Shown here in pieces: positions 18,029 through 27,674 of a stretch of 64,000 nucleotides of DNA. The stretch comes from Rhodonellum sp041748555. GTDB taxonomy: Bacteria; Bacteroidota; Bacteroidia; Cytophagales; Cyclobacteriaceae. Under the pieces are notes generated by a model. That model was not told where the DNA came from. It was given only the letters and a program-made list of their open reading frames with translations, and did no database searches. The stretch spans positions 67,441-131,440 of the forward strand of contig JBGTDA010000136.1 in the NCBI GenBank assembly GCA_041748555.1. The letters run 5' to 3'. The number at the start of each line of letters is the position of its first letter. Positions within the stretch are counted from its first letter, which is position 1. The translations under genes and the position numbers were made by a program.

Positions 18029-21000
18029 TTAAAAAGTGATTTCCATTATTTTCCCCTGATAATCCACGCCTTTAAGTCCTTTCAGGTTTTTTGGTAAGAC
18101 AATTCGGTTTCCTGAATTGGAGAGGTATCCCGACCGGTTGTGGATTTCCATGCGTTGGGTCTGTCCGTTTTCCAGTTCAAGGATGAGGGTATGGATGTTA
18201 TTCTCAGGTTGAGTGGTTTTTCCCACTGTTGCGGATTTTGAGCGGTGCGCGGTAAGCCTGCCTCTGTTTTGGCTGGCAAGGTAAATGGTCTGGCTATTTT
18301 GGGTAATCACACTTGCCATAGATTTGGCATCACCGGGTACAAGAAATCCACTTTCCCCAGTTCGGACTGCTTCAAAGCCACCTTTACCGTCACCTAAAAG
18401 AACAAGCCCGTTGAATGCATCATATCTGCCCGAGAAAACTTCATTCCCGAAGTCATTCCCCACCAAGAGCACATCCAAATTGCCATCAACATCAACATCA
18501 TCGACGATCATTCCGTTTATTGGGGCGGTTTGGGCCCAGATCGGAAGTTCATGAACCTTGAATTGTCCATTTCCAAGGTTTTCTATATAGCTGCTGCGGT
18601 CATAATTACCGGTCAGTTTGAGTGCGCCTTCCAATTCCTCAGGTGTCAATAAAGTTTCCTGTGTGGCTTGTGCATACTGTTTATATCCTGTAAATTTTCT
18701 TCTGAACAACACACTCTGACCATATAAGTCATCCCAATAATGACTGGGAACCGAGACCCGATTTCCATCATTGGTTTTGAAATAAAGAAAGGTAAGCGGG
18801 TCAACGCTGTTGTTGTTGTCAAAATCCTTGGCCAGCATGGTCATGGGCTTTTCGGGGGTGGGGTGATAATAGTTGTTGGTGCCCATATTGCCAACGATAT
18901 AATCCATGTCCCCGTCCTGATCAAAATCACCGGCCACGATACTGTTCCACCAGCCTAAGTGATTTTCCAATCCGGTATTTTCTGATTTCCGGAGGGTACC
19001 ACCCTCATTTTTAAAAACGGTAATGGCCATCAGCTCGCCTACCACGATCAGGTCCGGCAGTCCGTCATTGTCAACATCCGTCCAGAGCGCATCGGTCACC
19101 ATACCCACCTGTCTTAATCCCGGTGCCAACTGATCGGTGACATCCTCCAGAACACCGTTTCTGTTTTTCAGTAAGAAGCTGTTTTCCGGATATGGATATT
19201 GGGCAATCGGGGTTCGCCCTCCTACAAAAAGATCCATAAAACCATCCCCGTCAAAATCGGCTCCTCTGACAGTGGATCCACTCCCATTTATCATGGGCAT
19301 ATTATCCTTAGCCAATGTGAAATTTCCTTTCCCGTCATTGAGATAAAGCCGATCCCGGTATTCTTCTGCATTGACGGGAAATTCGTTGCTCCCGGAGACT
19401 GTATAGAGATCCGGATCACCGTCATTGTCCAGATCAAAAAGCAACATTCCCATTTCTTCAAACCTGTTTTCTTCCTCTGATTCGAACAAAGGTTTTTCTT
19501 CAAAACTGCCATCAGATTTTTGAATAAATGCCTGGGGGGAAAATCCGGCAGAACTTCCGACAATGAAATCTTCAAGTCCGTTGCCGGTAATATCCCCGAC
19601 AGCAATGGACGGTCCAAGCTGGGTGAGTTTATGGGGTAAAGTCCGCTGGATATTATAATCTATTTTATCAATTTCCTGATGCACATAATTGATTTTCAAC
19701 TCGTCTGCAACCTCAGTAAAAAGTGGTTCGACAGCTTTGGGGGCAAGGGGAAAGACGAGTGAATTATTGGGCTTCGAAGCAGCCTGAGCATGGTCCACTT
19801 CAACGACCTGATTGGCTTTCAGACTTTTTATTTCCTGATAAGAACCGTCGGGCCAGAGAATTTCCAGCGTCTTAACCTCGTCCACTGCTCCAAGACCAAA
19901 GTGAATCACCCCTTCCACTGCCGACATATAGCCCCTTGTGAGGTGGTGTTCATGGTATTGAAATGCTCCATCCTCATATCGGATGACTGCTTTTGTTCCA
20001 ATTCCCAAATTATTGTTTTTAGGCCCTTTAAGCTTAATCCTTAGAAAATTTGGGTTTTCATCCTGGTTGTTCAAAGTATTTTCGAAAATAAATGCAGGAT
20101 CATTGATATTGTTGATTACATAATCCAGATCTCCATCCCCGTCCAGATCTACAAAAACGGCTCCATTGGAAAAGGAAGGTCTGTTGAGTCCCCAGGCAGC
20201 ACCGGCATCCTCAAAAGTGAGATCACCGTTGTTCTGAAACGCGTAATTCGGAATTTTGATAATCGGAATAGAATCTAATAATTGTCGATTGGTAGCCACA
20301 GAACCTACATCTGCCCGATAATTGGCAAAATCCTTGTCGGTTATGTCCCTGGGAAAACCATTGGTCACCAACAGATCCCGGTGCCCATCATTGTCCACAT
20401 CCATAAAAAGAGGGGACCAGCTCCAATCTGTCTGGTAGATGCCGGCAAGCAGACCGATTTCACTGAAAGGAATACCGGGCCCGTTTCCGACCTGAAGCAT
20501 ATTTCTTACATATTGGTACTCATAGCCCCATTGCTCGTTGCTGATATAGGTTTGGTAAGAATTTTTGCCGATAGTTGTCTTCTTCCTGAAATTGGTTTCA
20601 CCCAACATATCCAGTGTAATGAGATCCGAATATCCGTCATTGTTAAAATCGGAGACATCAGAACCCATGGAAAACATACTCTGATGCTTGATCTTTTCTG
20701 AAGTTTTGTTTGTAAACGTCCCATCCTGATTGTTGATGTACAGAATATCATTGGTCAGGTAATCATTGCTGATGTAGATATCGGACCAACCGTCCTGATT
20801 GAAATCGGCTACAGCAAGTCCCAAACCAAAACCTTCAATGGTAATTCCTGCCTGAAGCGTCACATTGGTGAAAGTTCCGTCCCCGTTGTTGCGGTAAAGC
20901 TGATCATTGTTGATGGCCGAGCCATCGGTTATTTTTTGGCGATAGTTGCTTGGGACTGCTTTTGATTGTTCATTGTTCAATACATATAAATCCAGAAAGC

Positions 21001-21550
21001 CGTCATTGTCATAATCAAAAAATGTAGCCCCCATACTGTTGCCGGTTCCGGCAATCCCGTATTGTGCGGCCTGTTCCAGAAATTCCGGAATACCGTCATC
21101 ATTAAGTCCCTGATTTACGAAAAGCAGATTGGCTCTTTTGGACTGATCGTGGTACATTGCGGTAGCAACATAGATATCCAGCCAGCCATCCCCATTGATA
21201 TCGACAACCGTCACCCCTGTACTCCATTTGTCAGAAGCTTCCACACCGGCCTCAGCGGAGACGTCCCAAAATTCAAGATTGCCCTGATTGAGATATAATT
21301 TATTGGCGACCTGATTACCGGTAAAATATAAATCAGGAAGGCCATCATTGTCGAAATCCCCAACAGCTACTCCTCCACCGTTGAATATGTATTCATCGGT
21401 AAGGATATTGAAGGTATCGGTTTCCGTGATCAGGTTATTGAAACTGATGTTGGTAGTGGATTCAGGAAGGAGTTTGTATAGGGTTTCTTCTTCCTTTTTA
21501 CAGGAGAAAAAAACCAAAGCCAAAATGATGAGGGAGAAATTAAACTTCAT
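18029..21550 (-). CDS. Surface lipoprotein with VCBS/FG-GAP repeats and ASPIC/UnbV domain
   Basis: 1173 residues. Lipoprotein leader MKFNFSLIILALVFFSC. The N-terminal half is a string of FG-GAP/VCBS repeats with calcium-loop motifs (DFDNDGLPDLYF, DINGDGWLDIYV, DYDNDGFLDLYV, DFNQDGWSDIYI, DVDNDGHRDLLV, DLDGDGDLDYVI). An ASPIC/UnbV domain follows near residues 500-600 (LKGPKNNNLGIGTKAVI, HFGLGAVDEVKTLEILWPDG), then a second set of propeller repeats. CRTAC1-like proteins of this build are frequent next to SusC/SusD genes in Bacteroidota. It lies directly downstream of a SusC-SusD pair on the same strand but behind a terminator, so it may have its own promoter. Likely surface-exposed; ligand unknown. 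Confidence 0.92.
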   Translation of the reverse strand: MKFNFSLIILALVFFSCKKEEETLYKLLPESTTNISFNNLITETDTFNILTDEYIFNGGGVAVGDFDNDGLPDLYFTGNQVANKLYLNQGNLEFWDVSAEAGVEASDKWSTGVTVVDINGDGWLDIYVATAMYHDQSKRANLLFVNQGLNDDGIPEFLEQAAQYGIAGTGNSMGATFFDYDNDGFLDLYVLNNEQSKAVPSNYRQKITDGSAINNDQLYRNNGDGTFTNVTLQAGITIEGFGLGLAVADFNQDGWSDIYISNDYLTNDILYINNQDGTFTNKTSEKIKHQSMFSMGSDVSDFNNDGYSDLITLDMLGETNFRKKTTIGKNSYQTYISNEQWGYEYQYVRNMLQVGNGPGIPFSEIGLLAGIYQTDWSWSPLFMDVDNDGHRDLLVTNGFPRDITDKDFANYRADVGSVATNRQLLDSIPIIKIPNYAFQNNGDLTFEDAGAAWGLNRPSFSNGAVFVDLDGDGDLDYVINNINDPAFIFENTLNNQDENPNFLRIKLKGPKNNNLGIGTKAVIRYEDGAFQYHEHHLTRGYMSAVEGVIHFGLGAVDEVKTLEILWPDGSYQEIKSLKANQVVEVDHAQAASKPNNSLVFPLAPKAVEPLFTEVADELKINYVHQEIDKIDYNIQRTLPHKLTQLGPSIAVGDITGNGLEDFIVGSSAGFSPQAFIQKSDGSFEEKPLFESEEENRFEEMGMLLFDLDNDGDPDLYTVSGSNEFPVNAEEYRDRLYLNDGKGNFTLAKDNMPMINGSGSTVRGADFDGDGFMDLFVGGRTPIAQYPYPENSFLLKNRNGVLEDVTDQLAPGLRQVGMVTDALWTDVDNDGLPDLIVVGELMAITVFKNEGGTLRKSENTGLENHLGWWNSIVAGDFDQDGDMDYIVGNMGTNNYYHPTPEKPMTMLAKDFDNNNSVDPLTFLYFKTNDGNRVSVPSHYWDDLYGQSVLFRRKFTGYKQYAQATQETLLTPEELEGALKLTGNYDRSSYIENLGNGQFKVHELPIWAQTAPINGMIVDDVDVDGNLDVLLVGNDFGNEVFSGRYDAFNGLVLLGDGKGGFEAVRTGESGFLVPGDAKSMASVITQNSQTIYLASQNRGRLTAHRSKSATVGKTTQPENNIHTLILELENGQTQRMEIHNRSGYLSNSGNRIVLPKNLKGLKGVDYQGKIMEITF

Positions 21551-22000
21551 ATACTTCTAATTCTTAATGCCTTTGCAGGATGGGTAAACAAATTTAGCAT
21601 TTTTTGTTTTCCAGCAAGATTACACCGGAAGTTTTATGTAATACAACATCCACAATGAACAACCCTCAAATCCAAATTTGTCGATTTTCTGGTTTGATTT
21701 GGAGTCAATATGCCAAGATATCGCTCCTTATTCTGGATTCTGGAATAAATAACTTCAATTCTTCAATTTTCTTGTTCTTTAATTCAGCTTTAATATATTA
21801 CCCGTTTCAAGTTTTGCAAATTGCTTTATCAAAACCACATAAGACTTATTGACCTTCATCTTCGATTTAAGCTTTATTTAGTTTTCTATTCCAATACATC
21901 CAAATACTGGCTTGAAGCCCCATCCGGGGGATGATATTATAAGATGTGGGTCCTGCCTTGTTATAGGATGATTTTTTTCAATATTTCAGGCCTGCACACC
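21551..22000. other. Intergenic gap between the ASPIC/UnbV gene and susD
   Basis: About 450 bp. It should carry the promoter of the minus-strand ASPIC/UnbV lipoprotein gene, but I see no clear TAnnTTTG box. A plus-strand open frame at 21604-21852 has no coding character. Confidence 0.4.
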
Positions 22001-22031
22001 AAAAAAAAAGACTTGAGATTCTCAAGTCTTT
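22001..22031 (-). terminator. Rho-independent terminator of the first susC-susD operon
   Basis: Stem AAAGACTTGAG/CTCAAGTCTTT with a 3-base loop. On the minus strand the stem is followed by a run of T (the A-run at 22001-22009). It lies 21 bp after the SusD stop codon. Confidence 0.85.
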
Positions 22032-22051
22032 CTTAATTCATAATTTTAACT

Positions 22052-23791
22052 TTAATAAGCAGGGTCTTGTGTCAAGGTAGGTTGACCATCCTGTAATGAC
22101 CTGTCTATTGCTTCCAAAGGAATCGGATAAAACTCGTTTTTATTTTTGGTAAAAGATCTTCCAGCCAAATAAACCCGATTATCTTTTTCACCTTCCAGAT
22201 ATTTGTTCAGTACTTCTGCTGCAACGCCCCATCTTTGAAGGTCAAAGAAACGGTGTCCTTCCATACTGAATTCAAGTCTTGTTTCGAATCTAACAGCTTT
22301 TCTTGCCATTTCTTTATCTGTCCATGGAGAATTGTAAGTACTGATGGTGTAATTTGCGGCAGGTTCCCCGGGAACAATGGTAAAATCGTTCCTGGAACTT
22401 CCTTGAATAGCCTTAGGCACGAATCCTTCCGGGTTTGCTGCCCTAGTTCGAATCATATTGACCAATTCTCTGGCTCTTTCAAGGCTTCCCACCTCTACTT
22501 CCACTTCTGCCAACCATAATAAAATCATTCCATACCTCATTATTCTATAATTATTTGCCGTAAGATTTCCCCATCCGCCTATACCGAATGCTGCCTGTTC
22601 GGCTACGTGTTTCATTGAGGAGTAAGGACCTGCATAGGATAGATCACGGACGAAATCTGTGCCGTGGATTTTAAAATCCTTGAAAAGAATTCCCGGTCTA
22701 CCCAGAGAATGGTCGATTCGGGGATCTAGGGGACCTGTATACGGCGTCTGCCAAGTCACGTCGGTATTGTTGAAATCATCCAGTTGGGGAAGTCCGTCAG
22801 AGGTGGTTTTGAAAGCATTAACCAAATTCTGGGAAGCCTGATAAAATCCGCAACATCCCCAGGGATCTATGTAAGGATGTGCCAAACCTACGCCCTGATT
22901 GGATGCCTGATCATTTGCACTGGTTATTGCATATTGGATTTCAAAAATTGACTCTTCATTGTTACGGGTGGCAACAAGAAAATTATTTTCAAATTTATCC
23001 ACTAAACTGAATCTTCCGCTGTTTACAATTTCGTCAAGAAGGACTTTGGCTTCCTGTAGTTTAGCTGTGTTGGCATTGCCATTCTGATCCCATCCCTGAA
23101 ACATTTTAGCTTTGGCCAAAAAAGCCATTGCCGCCCACTTGGTCGGTCTTCCTACCTGATCCTGAACTTCAGGCAAATTTTCGATTGCTGCCTGAAAATC
23201 AGCCTCAATCATCGGCCAAATTTCCACATCATTGGGCACCTTTGTACTTTCCACATCATTGATATTGAAGATATTATCATCTATATAAGGAGGGTTTCTC
23301 CACATTTTTCTTGCTTCGAAATGGAAGAAACCTCTTAAAAACCTTGCCTCTCCTATTATCTCCGCCCTTTTTTGATCATTGATGGACTCGACCTCCTTCA
23401 AGGTATTCAGGACATCATTTGATCTCGCCACGCCCTTAAAAAGCCCTCTCCATTTGTTTCTGATATGTCCGTTGAAAGCCTGGAAATCATAGGCTTCTAT
23501 AAACGACTGCTCAGGCTGATCTCCTGCATCGGTTCCTTTATAGGCATCATCGGAAGCTATACCTCCGAAAACCCAGTTTTGAACATCATTCTCCCAAGGT
23601 GCCTGACCATCAAGACCGGTACCTGAAAGCATCTTGTATGCTCCGAGCAACAATCCATCTATTCCGGATTCAGTAGCTAATGCACTGGAACTAAACTGGC
23701 CTTTTGGTTCCTTAGTCAGAAATTCGTCACCGCAGCTGATGGTAATAATCAGTAGTGTGATACATGTTATTATTGAATATATGGTTTTCAT
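22052..23791 (-). CDS. SusD/RagB family surface nutrient-binding lipoprotein
   Basis: 579 residues. Lipoprotein leader MKTIYSIITCITLLIITISC followed by GDEFLTKEPKG, the usual SusD start. TPR-like helices carry AEIIGEARFLRGFFHFEARKMW and PTKWAAMAFLAKAKMFQGWD; the C-terminal SusD domain has RYGMILLWLAEVEVEVGSLE and RFETRLEFSMEGHRFFDLQRWGVA, ending FYPIPLEAIDRSLQDGQPTLTQDPAY. It caps the SusC channel encoded 13 bp upstream. A vicinal Cys-Cys (GCCGFYQ) recurs in the second SusD of this window. The substrate is not known; no glycan-degrading enzyme lies nearby. Confidence 0.95.
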   Translation of the reverse strand: MKTIYSIITCITLLIITISCGDEFLTKEPKGQFSSSALATESGIDGLLLGAYKMLSGTGLDGQAPWENDVQNWVFGGIASDDAYKGTDAGDQPEQSFIEAYDFQAFNGHIRNKWRGLFKGVARSNDVLNTLKEVESINDQKRAEIIGEARFLRGFFHFEARKMWRNPPYIDDNIFNINDVESTKVPNDVEIWPMIEADFQAAIENLPEVQDQVGRPTKWAAMAFLAKAKMFQGWDQNGNANTAKLQEAKVLLDEIVNSGRFSLVDKFENNFLVATRNNEESIFEIQYAITSANDQASNQGVGLAHPYIDPWGCCGFYQASQNLVNAFKTTSDGLPQLDDFNNTDVTWQTPYTGPLDPRIDHSLGRPGILFKDFKIHGTDFVRDLSYAGPYSSMKHVAEQAAFGIGGWGNLTANNYRIMRYGMILLWLAEVEVEVGSLERARELVNMIRTRAANPEGFVPKAIQGSSRNDFTIVPGEPAANYTISTYNSPWTDKEMARKAVRFETRLEFSMEGHRFFDLQRWGVAAEVLNKYLEGEKDNRVYLAGRSFTKNKNEFYPIPLEAIDRSLQDGQPTLTQDPAY

Positions 23792-23804
23792 AACAAGAAT
23801 AGTT

Positions 23805-26800
23805 TTAGAAATTAAGATTTAGGCCAACAAGGAGGTTTCTTGACACAGGCATATAGCCTCCGTCAAATCCAAGGGTATTATCCGTATTCGTTTGGATTTC
23901 CGGATTGAGGCCTGAATATTTGGTGAAAGTGATCAGGTTTTGTCCCTGCAGGTAAACCGATGCTCTTCCAAAGCCAAGTCTTGATAAGGCATCGGTTGGC
24001 AAATTATAGGTGAGTTGAATGTTTCTGATTCTAAAATAAGAACCGTCTTCAATGAAATAACTTGAAGGACGGCTACTGACCTGGTCATTGGCATCCATTA
24101 TAGGGGCTGTGGCATTCGGATTTGCGGCTACCCACTGGTCACGTGGTGCCTGTGGATTGGTAGGCTGCCACGCATTATAGAGGGCATCTTTGGACCTGTT
24201 TCCTTGGAATGTGTTGAAATCAGCAAAATAGCGAACATAATTAAAGATATCATTTCCCACAGATCCGTTGCCGAAAATGGTTAAATCAAAACTTTTATAG
24301 CCAATGTTCATGTTGATTCCATAGGTAAAATCCGGATGTGGATTACCTATGACTGTCCTGTCATCATCCGTTATCACCCCATCATTATTCACATCCTCGA
24401 TTTTGAATTTTCCCGGAGCATTGTAGCTTCCATATGTAGCATGCGAATTTGCTTCTTCCTGGGTTTGGAAAATTCCCAATACATTGAAACCATAGTATGA
24501 AGAAAGTGGTAAACCTGCTTGAGTTAAGGTAACTGCAGGAACCCTTGAACCGAATCCAAAAAACCTTGTTTCCTCATTTTCATCCAGCTTATCAACGACA
24601 TTTCTGTATGTTGAGAAATTTCCTGATATACTATATCTCAGATCTCCCCCAGCAGCGGTATTACTATATCCCAAATTCAGATCTATTCCTTTGTTGGTGA
24701 TCTGACCCACGTTGGATGATGGTGCAGATGCATCACCTGCCGTGAAAGTAATCGGTATAGTAAACAACATATCTGTGGTAACCCGTTGCCATATATCAAA
24801 TTCCAAATTCACTTTATCATTGAACATTAACACATCGAGTCCCAGATTATTGGAAGTAGTTGTTTCCCATTTTGCGTTGGGATTTCCGAACTTCTGGGCA
24901 TCAAACCCAATGGTAGGTGAAGAAGTGGAGCCATCAATGGGATATCCTGCATTAAATATATTGGATCTATAGGTTGTGAAAGCATTATAATCACCGATTG
25001 CCTGATTACCAGTTTTACCCCATCCATATCTCAGTTTCATGTCGGTTACAAATGGAAGTGCGGATCTCACAGCTGCTTCTTCAGACAACCTCCAACCCAA
25101 ACTAAATGCAGGAAATATTGCATTTCTCGAAGCGGAAAGGAATCTGGATGATGCATCATTTCTGATTATAATCTGTACCAGGTATTTATCTGCATATGCA
25201 TAGTTGAATTTTCCGAATTGGGAAAACAAGCTATAATCTCTAAAAACATTTCCTGAGTTGGTAGCCGTGGTGGCATCTCCCAGATTCAGATAGCTGAGAA
25301 TATCTGTTGTGGTAAATGCAAATCTTTGGCGGCCCGCCTCGAAAAATTCGCCGAATTCCGCAATTGCTTCAGTACCTACATACGCATCTACAAAATGAAC
25401 TTCATTGAAAACTTTTTTATAGCTTAAAACATTAGTCCAAACCCATTGATATTGATAATCATGCCTGGCTGTTGAACTATTGATAAAGTTTCCTTCCACA
25501 TATTCAGGTTGTGGCCTTCCCAAATACCTTCCTCTACTTGTATTAGCATCTATGCCTAGACTGGTTTTGAATTGAAAATTATCGTTGAAATCGAAAGAAG
25601 CATAAGCATTTCCAAAAACTCTCATCCTGTATGTTCTGTTATCCTGTTGTCTGGACAATACTGCAAAAGGATTAAAGTTGTTACCTAAATTAGCGCCTCT
25701 ACTTCCCGCAAAATTCCCCTCAATATCATAGACCGGAAGCAAGGGATGGTGTTTGTAGGAACCTGATACAGCGTTTTGCTCATTTTGGTTACCAAATCCG
25801 CCTTTACGGTTATCAAATGTGACGGAGAGATTTTCTCCGATGGTAAGCTTGTTGTTTAGTGTTTGAAACTCCGTGTTAGCTCTCAAAGAATATCTCTCAT
25901 ATCCGATGAACTTCACGATACCATCCTGATTGAAATATCCTGCTGACAATGCATACCTACCGTTTTCTGTACCGCCTGCGGCAGAAATCTGATAATTCCG
26001 AATGGGAGCTGACCGGGTCACCTCATCCCACCAATTGGTATCTGCCGATCTGGTTATCGCATAGATATTCCCGGGCCTTAGCGCATAGAGACTAGGGTCA
26101 GTGCTGGGATCCCCTTCGTTGGTACCACTTGGAAATACATAGTCAGGAATAGTCACCTCCCCACTTGGACCAAAAGTATATTGGCCATGGCCCGGAGTCT
26201 TACCGGCATAAATATCTGCCAGATAAAGATATCTGCCCAGTTCTTCGGCATTTAAAACCTGAGGTGAATTTCCTGCTGTCTGCATACCTTGGTAGGTATT
26301 GAATGAAATTGTTGGCTTACCCACCTTTCCTCTTTTGGTGGTGATAATCACCACACCATTGGCAGCCCTTGATCCATAAATAGAAGCGGCCGACGCATCT
26401 TTCAAAACCTGAATGGATTCGATATCCTCGGGATTAAGGTTTCCCTGTCTTTCTGTGGGAACACCATCAATGACATAAAGAGGATTGTTGTTTCCTATAG
26501 TACCATATCCCCTGATCCTAACAGTAGCTTCTCCCCCCGGGGTGGCATCATTGACAATATTTACCCCTGCGGCTCTACCTTGTAGTTGTTGGGCAAACGT
26601 CGTGGCCGGTATTGACAACAAATCTTCTGTGTCCACAGTCGTGACAGCTCCGGTGATATCTCTTTTGGATTGGGCCCCATATCCTGTAACCACCACCTCC
26701 TGAAGTGCTCTTACTGATGGTTCCAATTGTACGTCAATTTGGGATCTGTTTCCTACAACCTGCTCTTGGGATTCAAACCCAATAAAAGAGAAAACAAGCA

Positions 26801-27014
26801 CTGATTGAGCCGAAGGAACATTGATTTTATAATTTCCATCCAAATCAGAAACGACACCGTTAGTGGTTCCTTTGACAAGAATGGTAACACCGGGAAGTCC
26901 AGTCCCCGAATCATCCACCACAGTTCCCGTGACTGTATTTTGAGCCAGCAATGTTGCGCCTGAAAGCACAAAGAGCAGCAATAGCATGCTTATTCTTTTG
27001 TATAGATTTTCCAT
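23805..27014 (-). CDS. SusC/RagA family TonB-linked outer-membrane transporter
   Basis: About 1069 residues from MENLYKRISMLLLLFVLSG; an upstream ATG at 27059 would spoil the signal peptide. After the leader comes a carboxypeptidase-regulatory-like domain (VTGTVVDDSGTGLPGVTILVKG), a TonB-box region (LQEVVVTGYGAQSKRD), the plug (QLQGRAAGVNIVNDATPGGEATVRIRGYG, IQVLKDASAASIYGSRAANGVV) and a long beta-barrel ending in LLVGLNLNF with terminal Phe. It imports a ligand held by SusD using TonB energy. It shares leader, plug and a regulatory element with the second SusC in the window. Confidence 0.95.
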   Translation of the reverse strand: MENLYKRISMLLLLFVLSGATLLAQNTVTGTVVDDSGTGLPGVTILVKGTTNGVVSDLDGNYKINVPSAQSVLVFSFIGFESQEQVVGNRSQIDVQLEPSVRALQEVVVTGYGAQSKRDITGAVTTVDTEDLLSIPATTFAQQLQGRAAGVNIVNDATPGGEATVRIRGYGTIGNNNPLYVIDGVPTERQGNLNPEDIESIQVLKDASAASIYGSRAANGVVIITTKRGKVGKPTISFNTYQGMQTAGNSPQVLNAEELGRYLYLADIYAGKTPGHGQYTFGPSGEVTIPDYVFPSGTNEGDPSTDPSLYALRPGNIYAITRSADTNWWDEVTRSAPIRNYQISAAGGTENGRYALSAGYFNQDGIVKFIGYERYSLRANTEFQTLNNKLTIGENLSVTFDNRKGGFGNQNEQNAVSGSYKHHPLLPVYDIEGNFAGSRGANLGNNFNPFAVLSRQQDNRTYRMRVFGNAYASFDFNDNFQFKTSLGIDANTSRGRYLGRPQPEYVEGNFINSSTARHDYQYQWVWTNVLSYKKVFNEVHFVDAYVGTEAIAEFGEFFEAGRQRFAFTTTDILSYLNLGDATTATNSGNVFRDYSLFSQFGKFNYAYADKYLVQIIIRNDASSRFLSASRNAIFPAFSLGWRLSEEAAVRSALPFVTDMKLRYGWGKTGNQAIGDYNAFTTYRSNIFNAGYPIDGSTSSPTIGFDAQKFGNPNAKWETTTSNNLGLDVLMFNDKVNLEFDIWQRVTTDMLFTIPITFTAGDASAPSSNVGQITNKGIDLNLGYSNTAAGGDLRYSISGNFSTYRNVVDKLDENEETRFFGFGSRVPAVTLTQAGLPLSSYYGFNVLGIFQTQEEANSHATYGSYNAPGKFKIEDVNNDGVITDDDRTVIGNPHPDFTYGINMNIGYKSFDLTIFGNGSVGNDIFNYVRYFADFNTFQGNRSKDALYNAWQPTNPQAPRDQWVAANPNATAPIMDANDQVSSRPSSYFIEDGSYFRIRNIQLTYNLPTDALSRLGFGRASVYLQGQNLITFTKYSGLNPEIQTNTDNTLGFDGGYMPVSRNLLVGLNLNF

Positions 27015-27620
27015 AAAATTTAAATGATTACAATGGTTTGACATTAATGGGTTATTCATTTATAGACAAGATCATTTTGAATCATAAGCTGTACATATCA
27101 TTGGAGTGGGGTTTACAGATAAACAAATTGATATAAACCACCTATCAAAGATACTTGCCTTATTAAAAGTATTCAAAAATAAGTCAGGTCTTTAAAAGAA
27201 TTCAAAAATCCGGATGTTTCATAAGCAGAATATTTTGGGTTAAAGTTAAACGAATGCTTCTCTCATGATAAAAATCCTATAATGGATGGGTAAAACATAC
27301 AACTCTAGGAATTATCAAATAAACATATATTTTAAAATCTAATCTAAGCAAATTCAATTTGATTTAAAAATGCCAACCCCAAATCTTATTTATTTTTTTT
27401 AAAAAAGAAATCAAACTAGTACTATTATTTAATCCAACCTTTTTTACTTAGAATTCAGAAAATGGATATAAGATGATATTCTGCGAGTGTTCTTCAGAAA
27501 GTCGATTATCAGTGACTTAATGATGTCCAGATGCTAATAAATTATACCGGATCTTAATGTCCTGAAAGTCATTTGAGGACTTGCCGACTCTGGATATAAA
27601 TTAAAGGTGTACAAAAAACG
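27015..27620. other. Leader and promoter region of the first susC
   Basis: About 600 bp, AT-rich, without a plausible gene. It contains the shared susC element (27216-27247) and a nearby direct repeat ATTCAAAAAT (27171-27180 and 27200-27209). The left part belongs to the 5' leader of susC. Confidence 0.5.
27216..27247 (-). promoter_or_regulatory. Shared susC upstream element, copy 1
   Basis: On the minus strand the core reads TTAACCCAAAATATTCTGC followed by TTATGAAAC. The same core with TATCCTGC and GTATGAAAAC is found upstream of the second susC. It lies about 200 bp upstream of the susC start. Identity over roughly 27 of 32 positions between otherwise unlike leaders points to a promoter or regulator site. 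Confidence 0.55.
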
Positions 27621-27651
27621 AAAAAAAAGAGATGGTCAATGACCATCTCTT
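27621..27651 (-). terminator. Rho-independent terminator of the second susC-susD operon
   Basis: Perfect stem AAGAGATGGTC/GACCATCTCTT with a 3-base loop, followed on the minus strand by eight T. It lies 23 bp after the SusD stop codon at 27675. Confidence 0.88.
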
Positions 27652-27674
27652 CAATTTTATTAACTTTCTAGTAA

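Noticed and set aside
21604..21852. Plus-strand open frame of 82 codons in the gap before susD
   Set aside because: AT-rich, no domain, no ribosome-binding or promoter context, and it lies where the minus-strand lipoprotein promoter should be.
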